Below the pieces are notes generated by a model. The model searched no databases. It saw only the letters and a program-made list of their open reading frames with translations, and was not told where the DNA came from. Below are positions 16,928-26,257 of a stretch of 64,000 nucleotides of DNA, piece by piece. Source of the DNA: Ch67 sp964491665 (GTDB taxonomy: Bacteria; Pseudomonadota; Gammaproteobacteria; Pseudomonadales; Ketobacteraceae); the NCBI GenBank assembly GCA_964491665.1, contig CAZBII010000001.1:26202-90201 (forward strand). Direction: 5' to 3'. The position numbers and the translations under genes were made by a program. Every line of letters starts with the position of its first letter. The stretch's first letter is position 1.

Positions 16928-17662
16928 ATGCTGATCATCGGACACCGTGGCGCACGCCGGGAAGCGCCGGAAAACACCCTCGCCGGCTTTCGCCATCTGC
17001 GCTCGCTGGGCGTGCATCATGTGGAACTGGATGTGCGCCTGACGAAGGACCAGCAGCTGGTGGTGATCCACGACGACACGGTGAATCGCACCACCGCCCA
17101 CAAGGGCAACGTCCGCGACTTCACTGCCGCCGAACTGGGGCAGATGAATGCCGCCGCGAAGTATGTCGGTGGCTGGCCCGATGCCACGCCGGTGCCGCTG
17201 CTGCGCGATGTGCTGCAAGAATGGGACGATCTGGAAAGCATTCAGCTGGAAGTGAAATCCACCGATCTGAACGACCTGCGCACCATCGCCCATCTGCTGC
17301 GCGATCTGGTGCATGAACTGGGTCTGATCGACACCGCGATCGTGACGTCGATGGACGCGCAGATGCTGGACTTCATGCACCAGACCGCGCCGGACATTCG
17401 CCGCGCCTATGTCGCCGAGCGCTTCGTGCGTGATCCGCTGGCCATCTGCCAGCAGCACCGCTGCACTCACCTGATCACCAACTACCATCGCGTCACACCG
17501 CAACTGGTGCAGTCCGCCCACGCCAAGGGGCTGGAAGTGTCGGTGTGGACCGTGAATGACGTGAACATCGCTCACCGCATCCAGCATTGCGGCGCCGACA
17601 GCATCATCACCGACGTACCCACCCTGATGCTGCACAGCTTCCGTCATGGCATCGAATATTAA
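16928..17662 (+). CDS. Glycerophosphodiester phosphodiesterase
   Basis: The 244-residue protein is a GDPD-family TIM-barrel enzyme that hydrolyses glycerophosphodiesters to glycerol-3-phosphate and an alcohol. The HRGARREAPENT motif (H6, R7 and the E of PENT) and VELDVRLTKDQQLVVIHDDTVNRTT hold the metal and catalytic residues. No signal peptide is present, so it is cytoplasmic and closer to UgpQ than to periplasmic GlpQ. It follows aguB by 24 bases, and its 3' end overlaps the aminopeptidase gene by 17 bases. Confidence 0.93.
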   Translation: MLIIGHRGARREAPENTLAGFRHLRSLGVHHVELDVRLTKDQQLVVIHDDTVNRTTAHKGNVRDFTAAELGQMNAAAKYVGGWPDATPVPLLRDVLQEWDDLESIQLEVKSTDLNDLRTIAHLLRDLVHELGLIDTAIVTSMDAQMLDFMHQTAPDIRRAYVAERFVRDPLAICQQHRCTHLITNYHRVTPQLVQSAHAKGLEVSVWTVNDVNIAHRIQHCGADSIITDVPTLMLHSFRHGIEY

Positions 17663-18716
17663 AAAAGGCATTGCCGCGCTCGTCGCCCTGCTGCTGCAGG
17701 GTTGCGACGCCTCTTTCTACTGGCAGGCCGCCCAGGGCCAGCTCGACCTGCTGCAGCGGCGCCAGCCGATTCCCGAGCTCATCCAGTCCGCCAGCACCGA
17801 TCCCGCGCTGAAAGCCCAACTGGAATACGTGCTGCGCGTGCGCACGTTCGCGCAGGAACAGCTGCATCTCACCGTGCGCGACAACTACCTGACCTACGCC
17901 GACCTGCAACGGCCATTTGTGGTGTGGAATGTGTTTGCCACGCCGGAGCTTTCGCTGCAGAACCGGCGCTGGTGTTTTCCCATTGCCGGCTGCGTGCCCT
18001 ATCGTGGCTACTTCGCCGAGGCCGACGCCCAGGCCTATGCCAGCACACTGGCGCAGGAAGGGCTCGACACCTACGTCGGCGGCGTGGCGGCCTACAGCAC
18101 CCTGGGCTGGTTCGACGACGCCGTGCTGAACACCTTCGTGGCGCGCGACCAATTGTCGCTGGCGGCGCTGCTGATTCACGAACTGTCCCACCAGACGCTC
18201 TATGTTCCCGACGATTCCACCTTCAACGAAAGTTTCGCCACCGCCGTGGAAAACATCGGGCTGGAGCAGTGGATCGCACACGCGAGTCTGCAGGAACAAT
18301 TGCCCGCCTACCGGGAAGCCAAAAACCGCCAGCAGCAGTTTCTGGATCTGGTGCTGACCCATCGTGCCGCACTGGAAACCCTGTTCGCCTCGGACATGAA
18401 CGACGCCGACAAACGCCGGCGCAAAGCCGAGCTGCAAACGCAGCTGCAGCAGGATTACGCACAGTTAAAGCAATCCTGGAACGGCTTTGCCGGCTACGAC
18501 CGCTGGTTCGCGCAGCCGGTCAACAACGCCCAGCTGTCCACCGTGGCCACCTATCATGCACTGGAACCGGGCTTCCGTGCCCTGTTTATCCAAAGCGGCA
18601 GCGACTTCCCCCGCTTCCTCCAGCGCTGCCGCGATCTGGGGCAGAAAACGCAAACCGAACGCCACCAGATCCTGCAACAGCTTGCCGGCGGAGAGTTCGT
18701 CTATACTGATCCGTGA
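17646..18716 (+). CDS. Putative aminopeptidase lipoprotein (Aminopep family, PF10023)
   Basis: The 356-residue product starts with a lipoprotein signal ending in the lipobox LLQGC (cysteine about residue 20). It matches the predicted aminopeptidase family of Proteobacteria. The zinc motif is HELSHQTLYVPDDSTFNESFA: HExxH is present as HELSH with a downstream NE pair, typical of gluzincins. Residues 170-356 are largely helical. It is translated from an ATG overlapping the end of the phosphodiesterase gene. The substrate is unknown; envelope peptide turnover is an inference from location. Confidence 0.87.
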   Translation: MASNIKKGIAALVALLLQGCDASFYWQAAQGQLDLLQRRQPIPELIQSASTDPALKAQLEYVLRVRTFAQEQLHLTVRDNYLTYADLQRPFVVWNVFATPELSLQNRRWCFPIAGCVPYRGYFAEADAQAYASTLAQEGLDTYVGGVAAYSTLGWFDDAVLNTFVARDQLSLAALLIHELSHQTLYVPDDSTFNESFATAVENIGLEQWIAHASLQEQLPAYREAKNRQQQFLDLVLTHRAALETLFASDMNDADKRRRKAELQTQLQQDYAQLKQSWNGFAGYDRWFAQPVNNAQLSTVATYHALEPGFRALFIQSGSDFPRFLQRCRDLGQKTQTERHQILQQLAGGEFVYTDP

Positions 18717-18746
18717 CCTACTGAAAATCAGGACGATTTCCCCTCT

Positions 18747-19670
18747 ATGCCCGTGTCTGGCGACGACAAATACGATCCCTTCATCCAGCTGGACAAGCAG
18801 ATTCCCGTCCTGTCGGACCTGTACACCGCCATCAAGTCGCGCCATGAAAAGTCGCAGGACATGCTGCAGAACCTGATGGGCACGCTCTACAACATTGCCG
18901 ACCGCCACGCCGACGCCGCCATCGCCGCCATTCATCTGTCCCGCCAGCAGTCTCCGCTCAAACAGCCGATTTACGGCGCGATCCTGGCGCACCTGTTCAG
19001 CGCGCAGCACGGTCTGGACGATAAGAAAGAATACGCGCTGGTGCAGGCCGTGCTGACCTGCAATCTGACGTTCTATGAATTCCAGGTATTGCTGAACAGC
19101 ATGGACGGCAAGCTGACCGACGCGCAGCGCGCCAAGATGCAGAAGCATCCGCTGCAGGCCGCGCAGTTCATGGAAGCGGCCGGCTTCATCGATCCGCAGC
19201 TGACCAAGGCCATCCGCCAGCATCACGAACGCCCGGACGGCAGCGGCTACCCCAATCATCTGAAAGGCCCGGACATTTCCGATCTGGCGCTGGTGGTGTC
19301 CATGTGCGAGGTGTACACGGCGCGCATCGACAATCGCGCCTACCGCAAGCCAGTGCTGGCACGGGAAGCCCTGTCGCACCTGTACAACGATGATGATCCG
19401 CGGCTGAAAGGATTGCTGCTGAGTTTTGCCAAGGCAATCGGGGTGTATCCGCCGGGGACCTGGGTGAAGCTGGCGAACAACGAAACCGCCATTGTGACGA
19501 AACGGCAGAAGAACAGTCCGGTGCCGATCGTGCGCGCCCTGTTCGACCGCAATGACATGCCCTACATGGGGCCCATCGTGCGCGACTGCAACGATCCGAA
19601 TCTGAAAGTGGTCAGCGCCACCTTTCCGCCGTCGCGCCCCTCCGTGGACCTGCCCGCCCTGTTCGACTGA
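18747..19670 (+). CDS. HD-GYP-related protein lacking the HD pair
   Basis: The 307-residue protein contains the GYP half of an HD-GYP c-di-GMP phosphodiesterase: HHERPDGSGYP at 159-169, and ALVVSMCEVYTARIDNRAYR after it. The first half of the domain (about residues 80-130), where an HD doublet would sit, reads LTCNLTFYEFQVLLNSMDGKL and has no HD. Metal ligands are therefore incomplete. A C-terminal PilZ-like or beta-rich tail (about 230-307) begins GTWVKLANNETAIV. It could be a sensor or a dead enzyme. It lies 30 bases after the aminopeptidase gene and ends exactly where the VanZ-like gene ends on the other strand. Confidence 0.82.
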   Translation: MPVSGDDKYDPFIQLDKQIPVLSDLYTAIKSRHEKSQDMLQNLMGTLYNIADRHADAAIAAIHLSRQQSPLKQPIYGAILAHLFSAQHGLDDKKEYALVQAVLTCNLTFYEFQVLLNSMDGKLTDAQRAKMQKHPLQAAQFMEAAGFIDPQLTKAIRQHHERPDGSGYPNHLKGPDISDLALVVSMCEVYTARIDNRAYRKPVLAREALSHLYNDDDPRLKGLLLSFAKAIGVYPPGTWVKLANNETAIVTKRQKNSPVPIVRALFDRNDMPYMGPIVRDCNDPNLKVVSATFPPSRPSVDLPALFD

Positions 19671-20087
19671 TCAGGCCGGATTGCGCTGCGGCCGTTCCAG
19701 CGGTGGCAGTGCGTCCTCCCGCCCCTTCACCAACTGGCGCCAGTAGCGGCGCGGCAACCAGTAGATCGCAATCCCCAGCAGATCGGCACCGAAATCCCAC
19801 AGGGAAAATTCCCGTGCGAAAAAACGCTGCACGATCTCGATGCCGATGCCGTACGCCAGCAGCGGCCAGATCTTTGCCAGCAGGAAACGCACGCGCGGAA
19901 AGGCATGGTCGATACAGAAAGCCAGCACGAAAAACGCAATGCAGTGATTCACCTTGTCGCTGGACATCTGCACCGGCTTGATGGACGTGCTGGTGAGCGC
20001 CAGCCAGGTGATGGCGGCAATGTTCAGCAGCAGCGCCACCCGGAACAGCCAGGCCAGATGGTGCTGTGAAATCGGCAGTCGAATCAT
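19671..20087 (-). CDS. VanZ-like family membrane protein
   Basis: Small integral membrane protein of 138 residues with four likely helices (about 12-30, 50-63, 68-85, 100-115). The DKVNHCIAFFVLAFCIDHAF and SLWDFGADLLGIAIYW segments are typical of the VanZ-like family. Cellular function is unclear for most members; the teicoplanin-resistance link of VanZ itself should not be transferred. Its start overlaps the sthA stop by one base (TGATG), indicating coupling to sthA. Its stop abuts the stop of the converging HD-GYP-like gene with no gap. Confidence 0.82.
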   Translation of the reverse strand: MIRLPISQHHLAWLFRVALLLNIAAITWLALTSTSIKPVQMSSDKVNHCIAFFVLAFCIDHAFPRVRFLLAKIWPLLAYGIGIEIVQRFFAREFSLWDFGADLLGIAIYWLPRRYWRQLVKGREDALPPLERPQRNPA

Positions 20088-21484
20088 CAGAAACTGTTCA
20101 CCCGGTACAACCCGTTCAGGGCAGCCACCCGGAAGGCTTCCGCCATGGTCGGGTAGTTGAAGGTTGTGTTGACGAAATATTCAATGGTGTTCTGGTCGCC
20201 GGGCTGGTTCATGATCGCCTGTCCGATATGAATGATTTCCGAGGCCCGGTCGCCGAAACAGTGGATTCCCAGAATCTGCAAAGATTCCCGGTGGAACAGG
20301 ATTTTCAGCATGCCCGCCGTCTCGCCGGCAATCTGGGCGCGGGCGATGGTCTTGAAAAATGCCTGCCCCACTTCATACGGAATCTGCTCGCGGGTCAGCT
20401 GCTGTTCGGTTTTGCCCAGCGAACTGATTTCCGGAATGGTGTAGATGCCGGTGGGCACGTCCTGCACCAGATAGAAATCGTCGATGTTCGCCACCGCCGC
20501 GCCAGCCGATCTGCCCTGGTCGTAAGCGGCGCTGGCCAGGCTGGGCCAGCCAATCAGGTCGCCCACCGCGTAAACGTGGGGCTGAGCGGTCTGGTAGCGG
20601 TCGTTCACTTCCAGCTGGCCGCGATGATTGGCCTGCAGCCCCACCGCATCCAGATTCAGTTTTTCGGTGTTGCCGGTGCGGCCGTTGCACCACAGAAACG
20701 CATCGCCCCGCACCTTCTTGCCCGACTTCATGTGCACCACCACATCGTTGTTGCGGCATTCCACGTGGTCGTATTCCTCACCATTGCGGATCAGCACACC
20801 CAGTTCGCGCAGGTGGTAGCTGAGCGCATCGGAAATCTCGTGATCCAGAAAATCCAGCAGGCGGTCGCGGGTATTGATCAGCTCCACCCGCACTCCCAGA
20901 CCGCAGAAAATCGACGCATACTCACAGCCAATCACGCCAGCACCATAGATCACGATCTTACGCGGCGTATGTTGCAGTTGCAGGATAGTGTCGCTGTCGA
21001 ACACCAGCGGATGGTGGAAATCCACGTCTGCCGGACGATAGGGACGGGAACCGGTGGCCAGCACGAATTTGTCGGCAATCAGGGTTTCGATGGACCCGTC
21101 CGCCTTCACCACTTCCACCGTATTGCTGTCGATGAAGCGCGCCATGCCGCGATACAGCTTCACGCTGTTGCGGGAGTAGAACGTGGTGCGCAGTTTCACC
21201 TGCTTGGCGATGATGCTCTCGGCCCGCTTGAACACCTTGGGAAAGGAAAAGGTGCGCGGCTCGCCGATGTCGCGGAACAGGGCGTCGGTGTTGAAGGTGA
21301 TGATCTGTTTAACTGCGTGACGCAACGCCTTCGACGGAATCGTGCCCAGGTGGGCGCAGTTGCCGCCGACGCTGGACTTGTCATCCACCATGGCCACGTT
21401 CATGCGGGTCTTGCTGGCGCGCATGGCGGCGCCTTCACCGGAGGGACCAGCCCCAATCACCACCAGATCGAAATGCGTAGGCAT
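20087..21484 (-). CDS. sthA: Soluble pyridine nucleotide transhydrogenase
   Basis: SthA is a soluble flavoprotein that transfers hydride between NADPH and NAD+ to balance the two pools. The 465 residues contain the FAD motif VVIGAGPSGEGAAM (about 8-21). The active-site region is SSVGGNCAHLGTIPSKALRH: the redox disulfide of lipoamide dehydrogenase is replaced, which is diagnostic of SthA. The NAD(P) motif IVIYGAGVIGCEYASIF and a C-terminal dimerisation domain follow. A TATACT -10-like element lies about 40 bases upstream. Its location next to nqr and gap genes puts redox-balance functions together. Confidence 0.97.
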   Translation of the reverse strand: MPTHFDLVVIGAGPSGEGAAMRASKTRMNVAMVDDKSSVGGNCAHLGTIPSKALRHAVKQIITFNTDALFRDIGEPRTFSFPKVFKRAESIIAKQVKLRTTFYSRNSVKLYRGMARFIDSNTVEVVKADGSIETLIADKFVLATGSRPYRPADVDFHHPLVFDSDTILQLQHTPRKIVIYGAGVIGCEYASIFCGLGVRVELINTRDRLLDFLDHEISDALSYHLRELGVLIRNGEEYDHVECRNNDVVVHMKSGKKVRGDAFLWCNGRTGNTEKLNLDAVGLQANHRGQLEVNDRYQTAQPHVYAVGDLIGWPSLASAAYDQGRSAGAAVANIDDFYLVQDVPTGIYTIPEISSLGKTEQQLTREQIPYEVGQAFFKTIARAQIAGETAGMLKILFHRESLQILGIHCFGDRASEIIHIGQAIMNQPGDQNTIEYFVNTTFNYPTMAEAFRVAALNGLYRVNSF

Positions 21485-21553
21485 GGCGTATCAACCACCT
21501 GATTCTGCAACGGGAATGGCTTGAGTATAGGAAAGAATGGCGGGCGGCGGGAC

Positions 21554-21796
21554 TTACTTGCGGGTGGCGTCGTAACCGAGCGCACTGCCGTCAGCCGGTG
21601 CGGGCTTTTCTGAGGGCTGGCTGGCTTCCTCGCACTTGTCGCGGTCGCCGCCGCAGATCTCGCACTCGCCGCCCAGGCCGATATTGTTCAGCCCGCCGCA
21701 GGACCCCTTGATGGGCTTGTTGGAAAAGATCACGCCCACCGCCATGGCGGCAAACAGCACCAAAAAGATCAGGGTGGACAGCAGGAAAGTGGCCAT
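21554..21796 (-). CDS. nqrM: NqrM, iron-delivery/maturation factor for Na+-NQR
   Basis: NqrM (former DUF539) is needed for assembly of the metal centre between NqrD and NqrE. The 80-residue protein has one N-terminal helix (about 4-25) and the conserved cysteines C33, C45, C48 and C55 in SCGGLNNIGLGGECEICGGD. The C-terminal 25 residues are low-complexity. It follows apbE on the same strand with a 52-base gap, at the end of the nqr cluster. Length and cysteine spacing are typical. Confidence 0.95.
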   Translation of the reverse strand: MATFLLSTLIFLVLFAAMAVGVIFSNKPIKGSCGGLNNIGLGGECEICGGDRDKCEEASQPSEKPAPADGSALGYDATRK

Positions 21797-21848
21797 GAGT
21801 GGACTCCTCGCCGGAACAGGTTGGTTCAGTCTACTGCAGTCCCGTCGC

Positions 21849-22895
21849 TCAGCGCAGCGGGGATTTCAGGTAGGGTTCAAAGGCCCGGCTGTGGCGGGCT
21901 TCAAATTGATCACCCACCTTCACCAGCAGATACACCGCCAACCCGTTGGCATCCGCCACCGCCAGCCCCTGCTCCGGACCCAGTACCATCATGGCCGTGG
22001 CCCAGGCATCCGCCTCGGCCCCATTGCCAGTGATTACCGTGGCCGACACCAGGGTGTGATCAATCGGCTTGCCGGTCCGCGGATCAACGGTGTGGGAATA
22101 GCGTTTGCCCTCGAATTCGAAATAGTTGCGGTAATCTCCGGAAGTCGCCACTGCCACATCAACCACTTCAAATATCCGGTCGACGGTGTGCAGGGCCTGC
22201 ACCGGACGCTCCACGGCGATGCGCCAGGGCTGGTCCGGTGTCTTGCCGTTGCCGATCCGCATCTCGCCATTGATTTCCACCAGATAGCGGCGAATGCCCT
22301 GCTCTTCCAGCAGCGCGGCCACCCTGTCCGCCGCAAAGCCCTGCGCGATGCCGGACAGGTCCAGATACAGGTCTTTCTGCTTTTCCAGCTGCCGGGTGTC
22401 CGTGTGCAGAACCAGCGCATCCGATCCCACCCGCTTCCAGGCCGCCTGCCGGGTGGTTTCGTCCGGCACCCGATCAGGGCGCCCTTCCGGTCCGAACCCC
22501 CACAGGTTTACCAATGGTCCGACCGTGATATCGAACGTGCCCTGGCTGAGCCGCCACACTTTCAGCGACTGCTGCACGATGTCGAACAGGTCGGGGGAAA
22601 CTGCCATCACCGTGCCCGCCGGCGCCTGATTGAAACGCGACAGCTCGGAATCGTCGCGGTAGGTGGACATGGACTGGTTGATGCCGTCGAGAACACCCTG
22701 GATACGATCGGCCAGCTGCTGCGGCGGGAGCGACGCCGGCATGTCGGCGATCTTGACCGACCAGGTGGAGGCCATGGTCTCGCCGTTGAACTCGATGATT
22801 TCCGGCTCCGGTCCAGAACAGCCGGCCAGCAGCAGAATCAGGGTGGCGAGGAACAACGCCTGCCACCGGAATGCCCGTTCAGCCACCGAAATCAT
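21849..22895 (-). CDS. apbE: FAD:protein FMN transferase
   Basis: ApbE covalently attaches FMN from FAD to a threonine of NqrB and NqrC in the periplasmic-side domains. The product (348 residues with this start) is a lipoprotein with lipobox LLLAGC (C26). Conserved ApbE segments are MASTWSVKI, STYRDDSELSRFN, LDLSGIAQGFAADRV and the C-terminal YSHTVDPRTGKPI. The ATG at 22895 begins inside the nqrF 3' end; a GTG at 22886 is an alternative, and a still longer reading to 22931 is unlikely. It is translationally coupled to nqrF, matching its role in making the flavinylated complex. Confidence 0.96.
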   Translation of the reverse strand: MISVAERAFRWQALFLATLILLLAGCSGPEPEIIEFNGETMASTWSVKIADMPASLPPQQLADRIQGVLDGINQSMSTYRDDSELSRFNQAPAGTVMAVSPDLFDIVQQSLKVWRLSQGTFDITVGPLVNLWGFGPEGRPDRVPDETTRQAAWKRVGSDALVLHTDTRQLEKQKDLYLDLSGIAQGFAADRVAALLEEQGIRRYLVEINGEMRIGNGKTPDQPWRIAVERPVQALHTVDRIFEVVDVAVATSGDYRNYFEFEGKRYSHTVDPRTGKPIDHTLVSATVITGNGAEADAWATAMMVLGPEQGLAVADANGLAVYLLVKVGDQFEARHSRAFEPYLKSPLR

Positions 22896-24108
22896 CCAGA
22901 TAAATGTTGTCGCGCTCCACACCCAGTTCATCCAGCATGCGGATCACCGCCGCCGTCATCATCGGCGGACCGCACATGTAGTACTCGCAGTCCTCCGGCG
23001 CCGGATGGTCCTTCAGATACTGCTCGTACAGCACGTTGTGGATGAAGCCGGTCAGGCCGGTCCAATTGTCTTCCGGCTGGGGATCGGACAGCGCGATGTG
23101 CCAGGTGAAGTTCTCGTTTTCCGCCGCCAGGGCGTCGAAATCTTCCTTGTAGAAGAGCTCCCGCAGGCTGCGCGCGCCATACCAGAAGGTAATCTTGCGC
23201 TTGGAGGACAGTCGCTTCAGCTGATCGAAAATGTGCGAGCGCATGGGCGCCATGCCAGCACCGCCGCCCACGAACACCATCTCGGAATCGTTGTGGGTGG
23301 CAAAGAATTCGCCGAATGGCCCGTACACCGTCACCTTGTCGCCCGGCTTCAGGTTGAATGCCCAGGACGACATCTGCCCCGGCGGAATGCCCTGCGATCC
23401 GGGCGGCGGCGTGGCAATGCGGATGTTGAATTTCAGCAGGCCCAGTTCATCCGGATAGTTCGCCATCGAGTAGGCCCGCACCACCGGCTCGTCCACCTGC
23501 GATTCCAGTTTGAAGAAACCGAAACGCTCCCAGTCAGGACGGTATTCCGGCTCGATGTCGAAATCGCGGTACTTCACATGATGCGGCGGACACTCCAGCT
23601 GCACGTAGCCGCCAGCACGGAAATGCACCACCTCGCCGGCCGGCAGATCCAGCACCAGCTCCTTGATGAAGGTGGCCACGTTGTGATTCGAACGTACGAC
23701 GCATTCCCACTTCTTCACGCCGAAGAAGGCTTCGTCCAGCTCGATCTTCATGTTCTGCTTCACTGCCACCTGACAGGACAGACGCCAGCCTTCCTTGATT
23801 TCGCGCGGCGAGAAATGGCCTTCTTCGGTGGGCAGGATGTCGCCGCCACCTTCGTGCACGATCACGCGACACTGCGCGCAGGTACCGCCGCCGCCACAGG
23901 CCGACGACACAAAAATACCCTTGTCTGCCAGCGTGGTCAGCAGCTTGCCACCTGCCGGCACATCAATCGCCTTCTCGGCATCGTCGTTGATATCGATGTG
24001 CACGTTGCCTGTACTGACCAGACGCGCCCGCGCCAGCAGGATCAGCACCACCAGCGCCAGCACGATCGCGGTGAACATGCCGACGCCGAGGAATATCGTG
24101 TTATCCAT
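22879..24108 (-). CDS. nqrF: Na+-translocating NADH:quinone reductase subunit F
   Basis: NqrF is the NADH-oxidising entry subunit. The 409 residues have one N-terminal helix (about 5-27) and a 2Fe-2S ferredoxin domain with C71, C77, C80 and C112. A ferredoxin-reductase domain follows, with RAYSMANYP (FAD), GGGAGMAPMRS (NADH) and the C-terminal CGPPMM segment. Electrons pass from NADH to FAD to the iron-sulfur centre, then to the NqrD/E metal, the covalent FMNs and riboflavin in NqrB. It lies 22 bases downstream of nqrE in a complete leftward nqrABCDEF operon. Confidence 0.98.
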   Translation of the reverse strand: MDNTIFLGVGMFTAIVLALVVLILLARARLVSTGNVHIDINDDAEKAIDVPAGGKLLTTLADKGIFVSSACGGGGTCAQCRVIVHEGGGDILPTEEGHFSPREIKEGWRLSCQVAVKQNMKIELDEAFFGVKKWECVVRSNHNVATFIKELVLDLPAGEVVHFRAGGYVQLECPPHHVKYRDFDIEPEYRPDWERFGFFKLESQVDEPVVRAYSMANYPDELGLLKFNIRIATPPPGSQGIPPGQMSSWAFNLKPGDKVTVYGPFGEFFATHNDSEMVFVGGGAGMAPMRSHIFDQLKRLSSKRKITFWYGARSLRELFYKEDFDALAAENENFTWHIALSDPQPEDNWTGLTGFIHNVLYEQYLKDHPAPEDCEYYMCGPPMMTAAVIRMLDELGVERDNIYLDDFGG

Positions 24109-24130
24109 TATTCAATGCTCCCCGCGCCCG

Positions 24131-24742
24131 TTACAGCTGAATGCCGGAAAACGACATGAACGCCAGCGACATCAGACCCACCGTGATGAAAGTGATGCCC
24201 ATGCCGCGCAGTCCTTCCGGCACGTCGCTGTATTTCAGTTTTTCCCGAATGCCCGCCAGCACGGCGATCGCAATCGCCCAGCCCGCACCGGAGCCAATGC
24301 CATACACCACACTCTCGCCAAAGGTGTAATCACGCTCCACCATGAACAGCGCACCACCGAGAATCGCGCAGTTCACCGTAATCAGCGGCAGGAATACACC
24401 CAGCGCGTTGTACAGCGATGGAACGTACTTATCCATGAACATTTCCAGTATCTGCACGATCGCAGCGATCATGCCGATGTAGCTCAGCAAACCGAGAAAT
24501 GTCAGGTCCACGTCACCCAGACCAGCCCATTCCAGCGCGCCTTCTTTCAGCAGCCCGTTCAGGATCAGGTTGTTGGCCGGCACGGTGATCGCCTGCACAA
24601 ACGTCACCGCAATGCCCAGACCAATTGCCGTTTTCATTTTCTTGGACACGGCAATGAAAGTGCACATGCCGAGGAAGAACGCCAGCGCCATGTTCTCGAC
24701 GAAAATGGATTTCACCAGCAGGCTCAGATAATGCTCGAACAT
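24131..24742 (-). CDS. nqrE: Na+-translocating NADH:quinone reductase subunit E
   Basis: NqrE is a six-helix membrane subunit that, with NqrD, holds an iron centre at the subunit interface. The 203 residues contain the two half-membrane cysteine motifs: FLGMCTFIAVSKK near residue 26 and ITVNCAILGGALF near residue 120. These match the cysteine ligands known in Vibrio. The sequence is close to the RnfA family but the neighbourhood decides for NqrE. It is encoded 12 bases after nqrD. Confidence 0.97.
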   Translation of the reverse strand: MFEHYLSLLVKSIFVENMALAFFLGMCTFIAVSKKMKTAIGLGIAVTFVQAITVPANNLILNGLLKEGALEWAGLGDVDLTFLGLLSYIGMIAAIVQILEMFMDKYVPSLYNALGVFLPLITVNCAILGGALFMVERDYTFGESVVYGIGSGAGWAIAIAVLAGIREKLKYSDVPEGLRGMGITFITVGLMSLAFMSFSGIQL

Positions 24743-24754
24743 GATCGTGCCTCC

Positions 24755-25426
<672 letters not shown>

Positions 25427-25429
25427 GAC

Positions 25430-26257
25430 TTATACCCCCTGTTCCTTCACTTTCGCCAGATACGGGCCGAAGCCGTTGCTGCCCAGCCAGTAATTCACCA
25501 GATTGGTGACGCCCCGGCTGGTGAGTGTCGCACCCGCCAGACCGTCCACCTGATGCGCCGCCTGCGGATGATGCGGATCGACCACACCCTTGATCAGCTG
25601 GATGCTGACCTTGCCGGATTCATCGAACACCTTCTTGCCGGGCCACACCGCTTTCCACTTGGGATTATCCACTTCCCCGCCCAGGCCCGGTGTTTCCGCA
25701 TGCTCATAGAAACCCAGCCCGACCACGGTGGAGGTGTCGGTTTTCAGCGCGAGAAAGCCGTACAGCGTCGACCACAGACCATAGCCGTTCACCGGCAGCA
25801 CGATGGTGTCCACCTGACCCTGCTCGTTCTTCGCCAGATACACCGTGGCATATTTGGGCTGACGCTTGATCACGGCAATATCAATGGCTGCATCGAGCAT
25901 TTCATTCTGGCCGGTGGTCTTGGCGGCCTTGCGCTGGTCGTAGGCCACCGGATTTTTCACGATGGCCTTTTCCCAGTCCGACGTCGCATTGGCTTCCGTC
26001 AGGTATTCGCCCGTTTCAAGATTCACAATGCGCACTTCAATGCGCTGCTCGAAGATGTCTCTCACCTTCCTGCCAGTCTGGTGCTGCGGATCGAGCAGAC
26101 CCGCCGCCGCCAGAATGCTGCGGTTCTTGTCGAGCTGCTTGTTGGCTTCCTGCTCCGGCTTCAGCGCCACAGCGGCGTACGCCACAAAGATTGAGCAGAA
26201 CACGCAAAGAGCGGTCGCAACCAGCAGGGTTTTTCCGGTCGAGTCATTACTGGCCAT
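25430..26257 (-). CDS. nqrC: Na+-translocating NADH:quinone reductase subunit C
   Basis: NqrC carries a covalent FMN on a threonine in its periplasmic domain. The 275 residues have an N-terminal helix (about 10-31) and the FMN site DGLAGATLTSRGV, with FMN expected on T244. The ApbE recognition consensus is Dxx(S/T)GA(T/S); here the fourth position is alanine (A241, codon GCG), which is unusual. The nqrC start overlaps the nqrB end by 11 bases. Function is otherwise as in Vibrio: electron relay from the NqrD/E centre to NqrB. Confidence 0.96.
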   Translation of the reverse strand: MASNDSTGKTLLVATALCVFCSIFVAYAAVALKPEQEANKQLDKNRSILAAAGLLDPQHQTGRKVRDIFEQRIEVRIVNLETGEYLTEANATSDWEKAIVKNPVAYDQRKAAKTTGQNEMLDAAIDIAVIKRQPKYATVYLAKNEQGQVDTIVLPVNGYGLWSTLYGFLALKTDTSTVVGLGFYEHAETPGLGGEVDNPKWKAVWPGKKVFDESGKVSIQLIKGVVDPHHPQAAHQVDGLAGATLTSRGVTNLVNYWLGSNGFGPYLAKVKEQGV

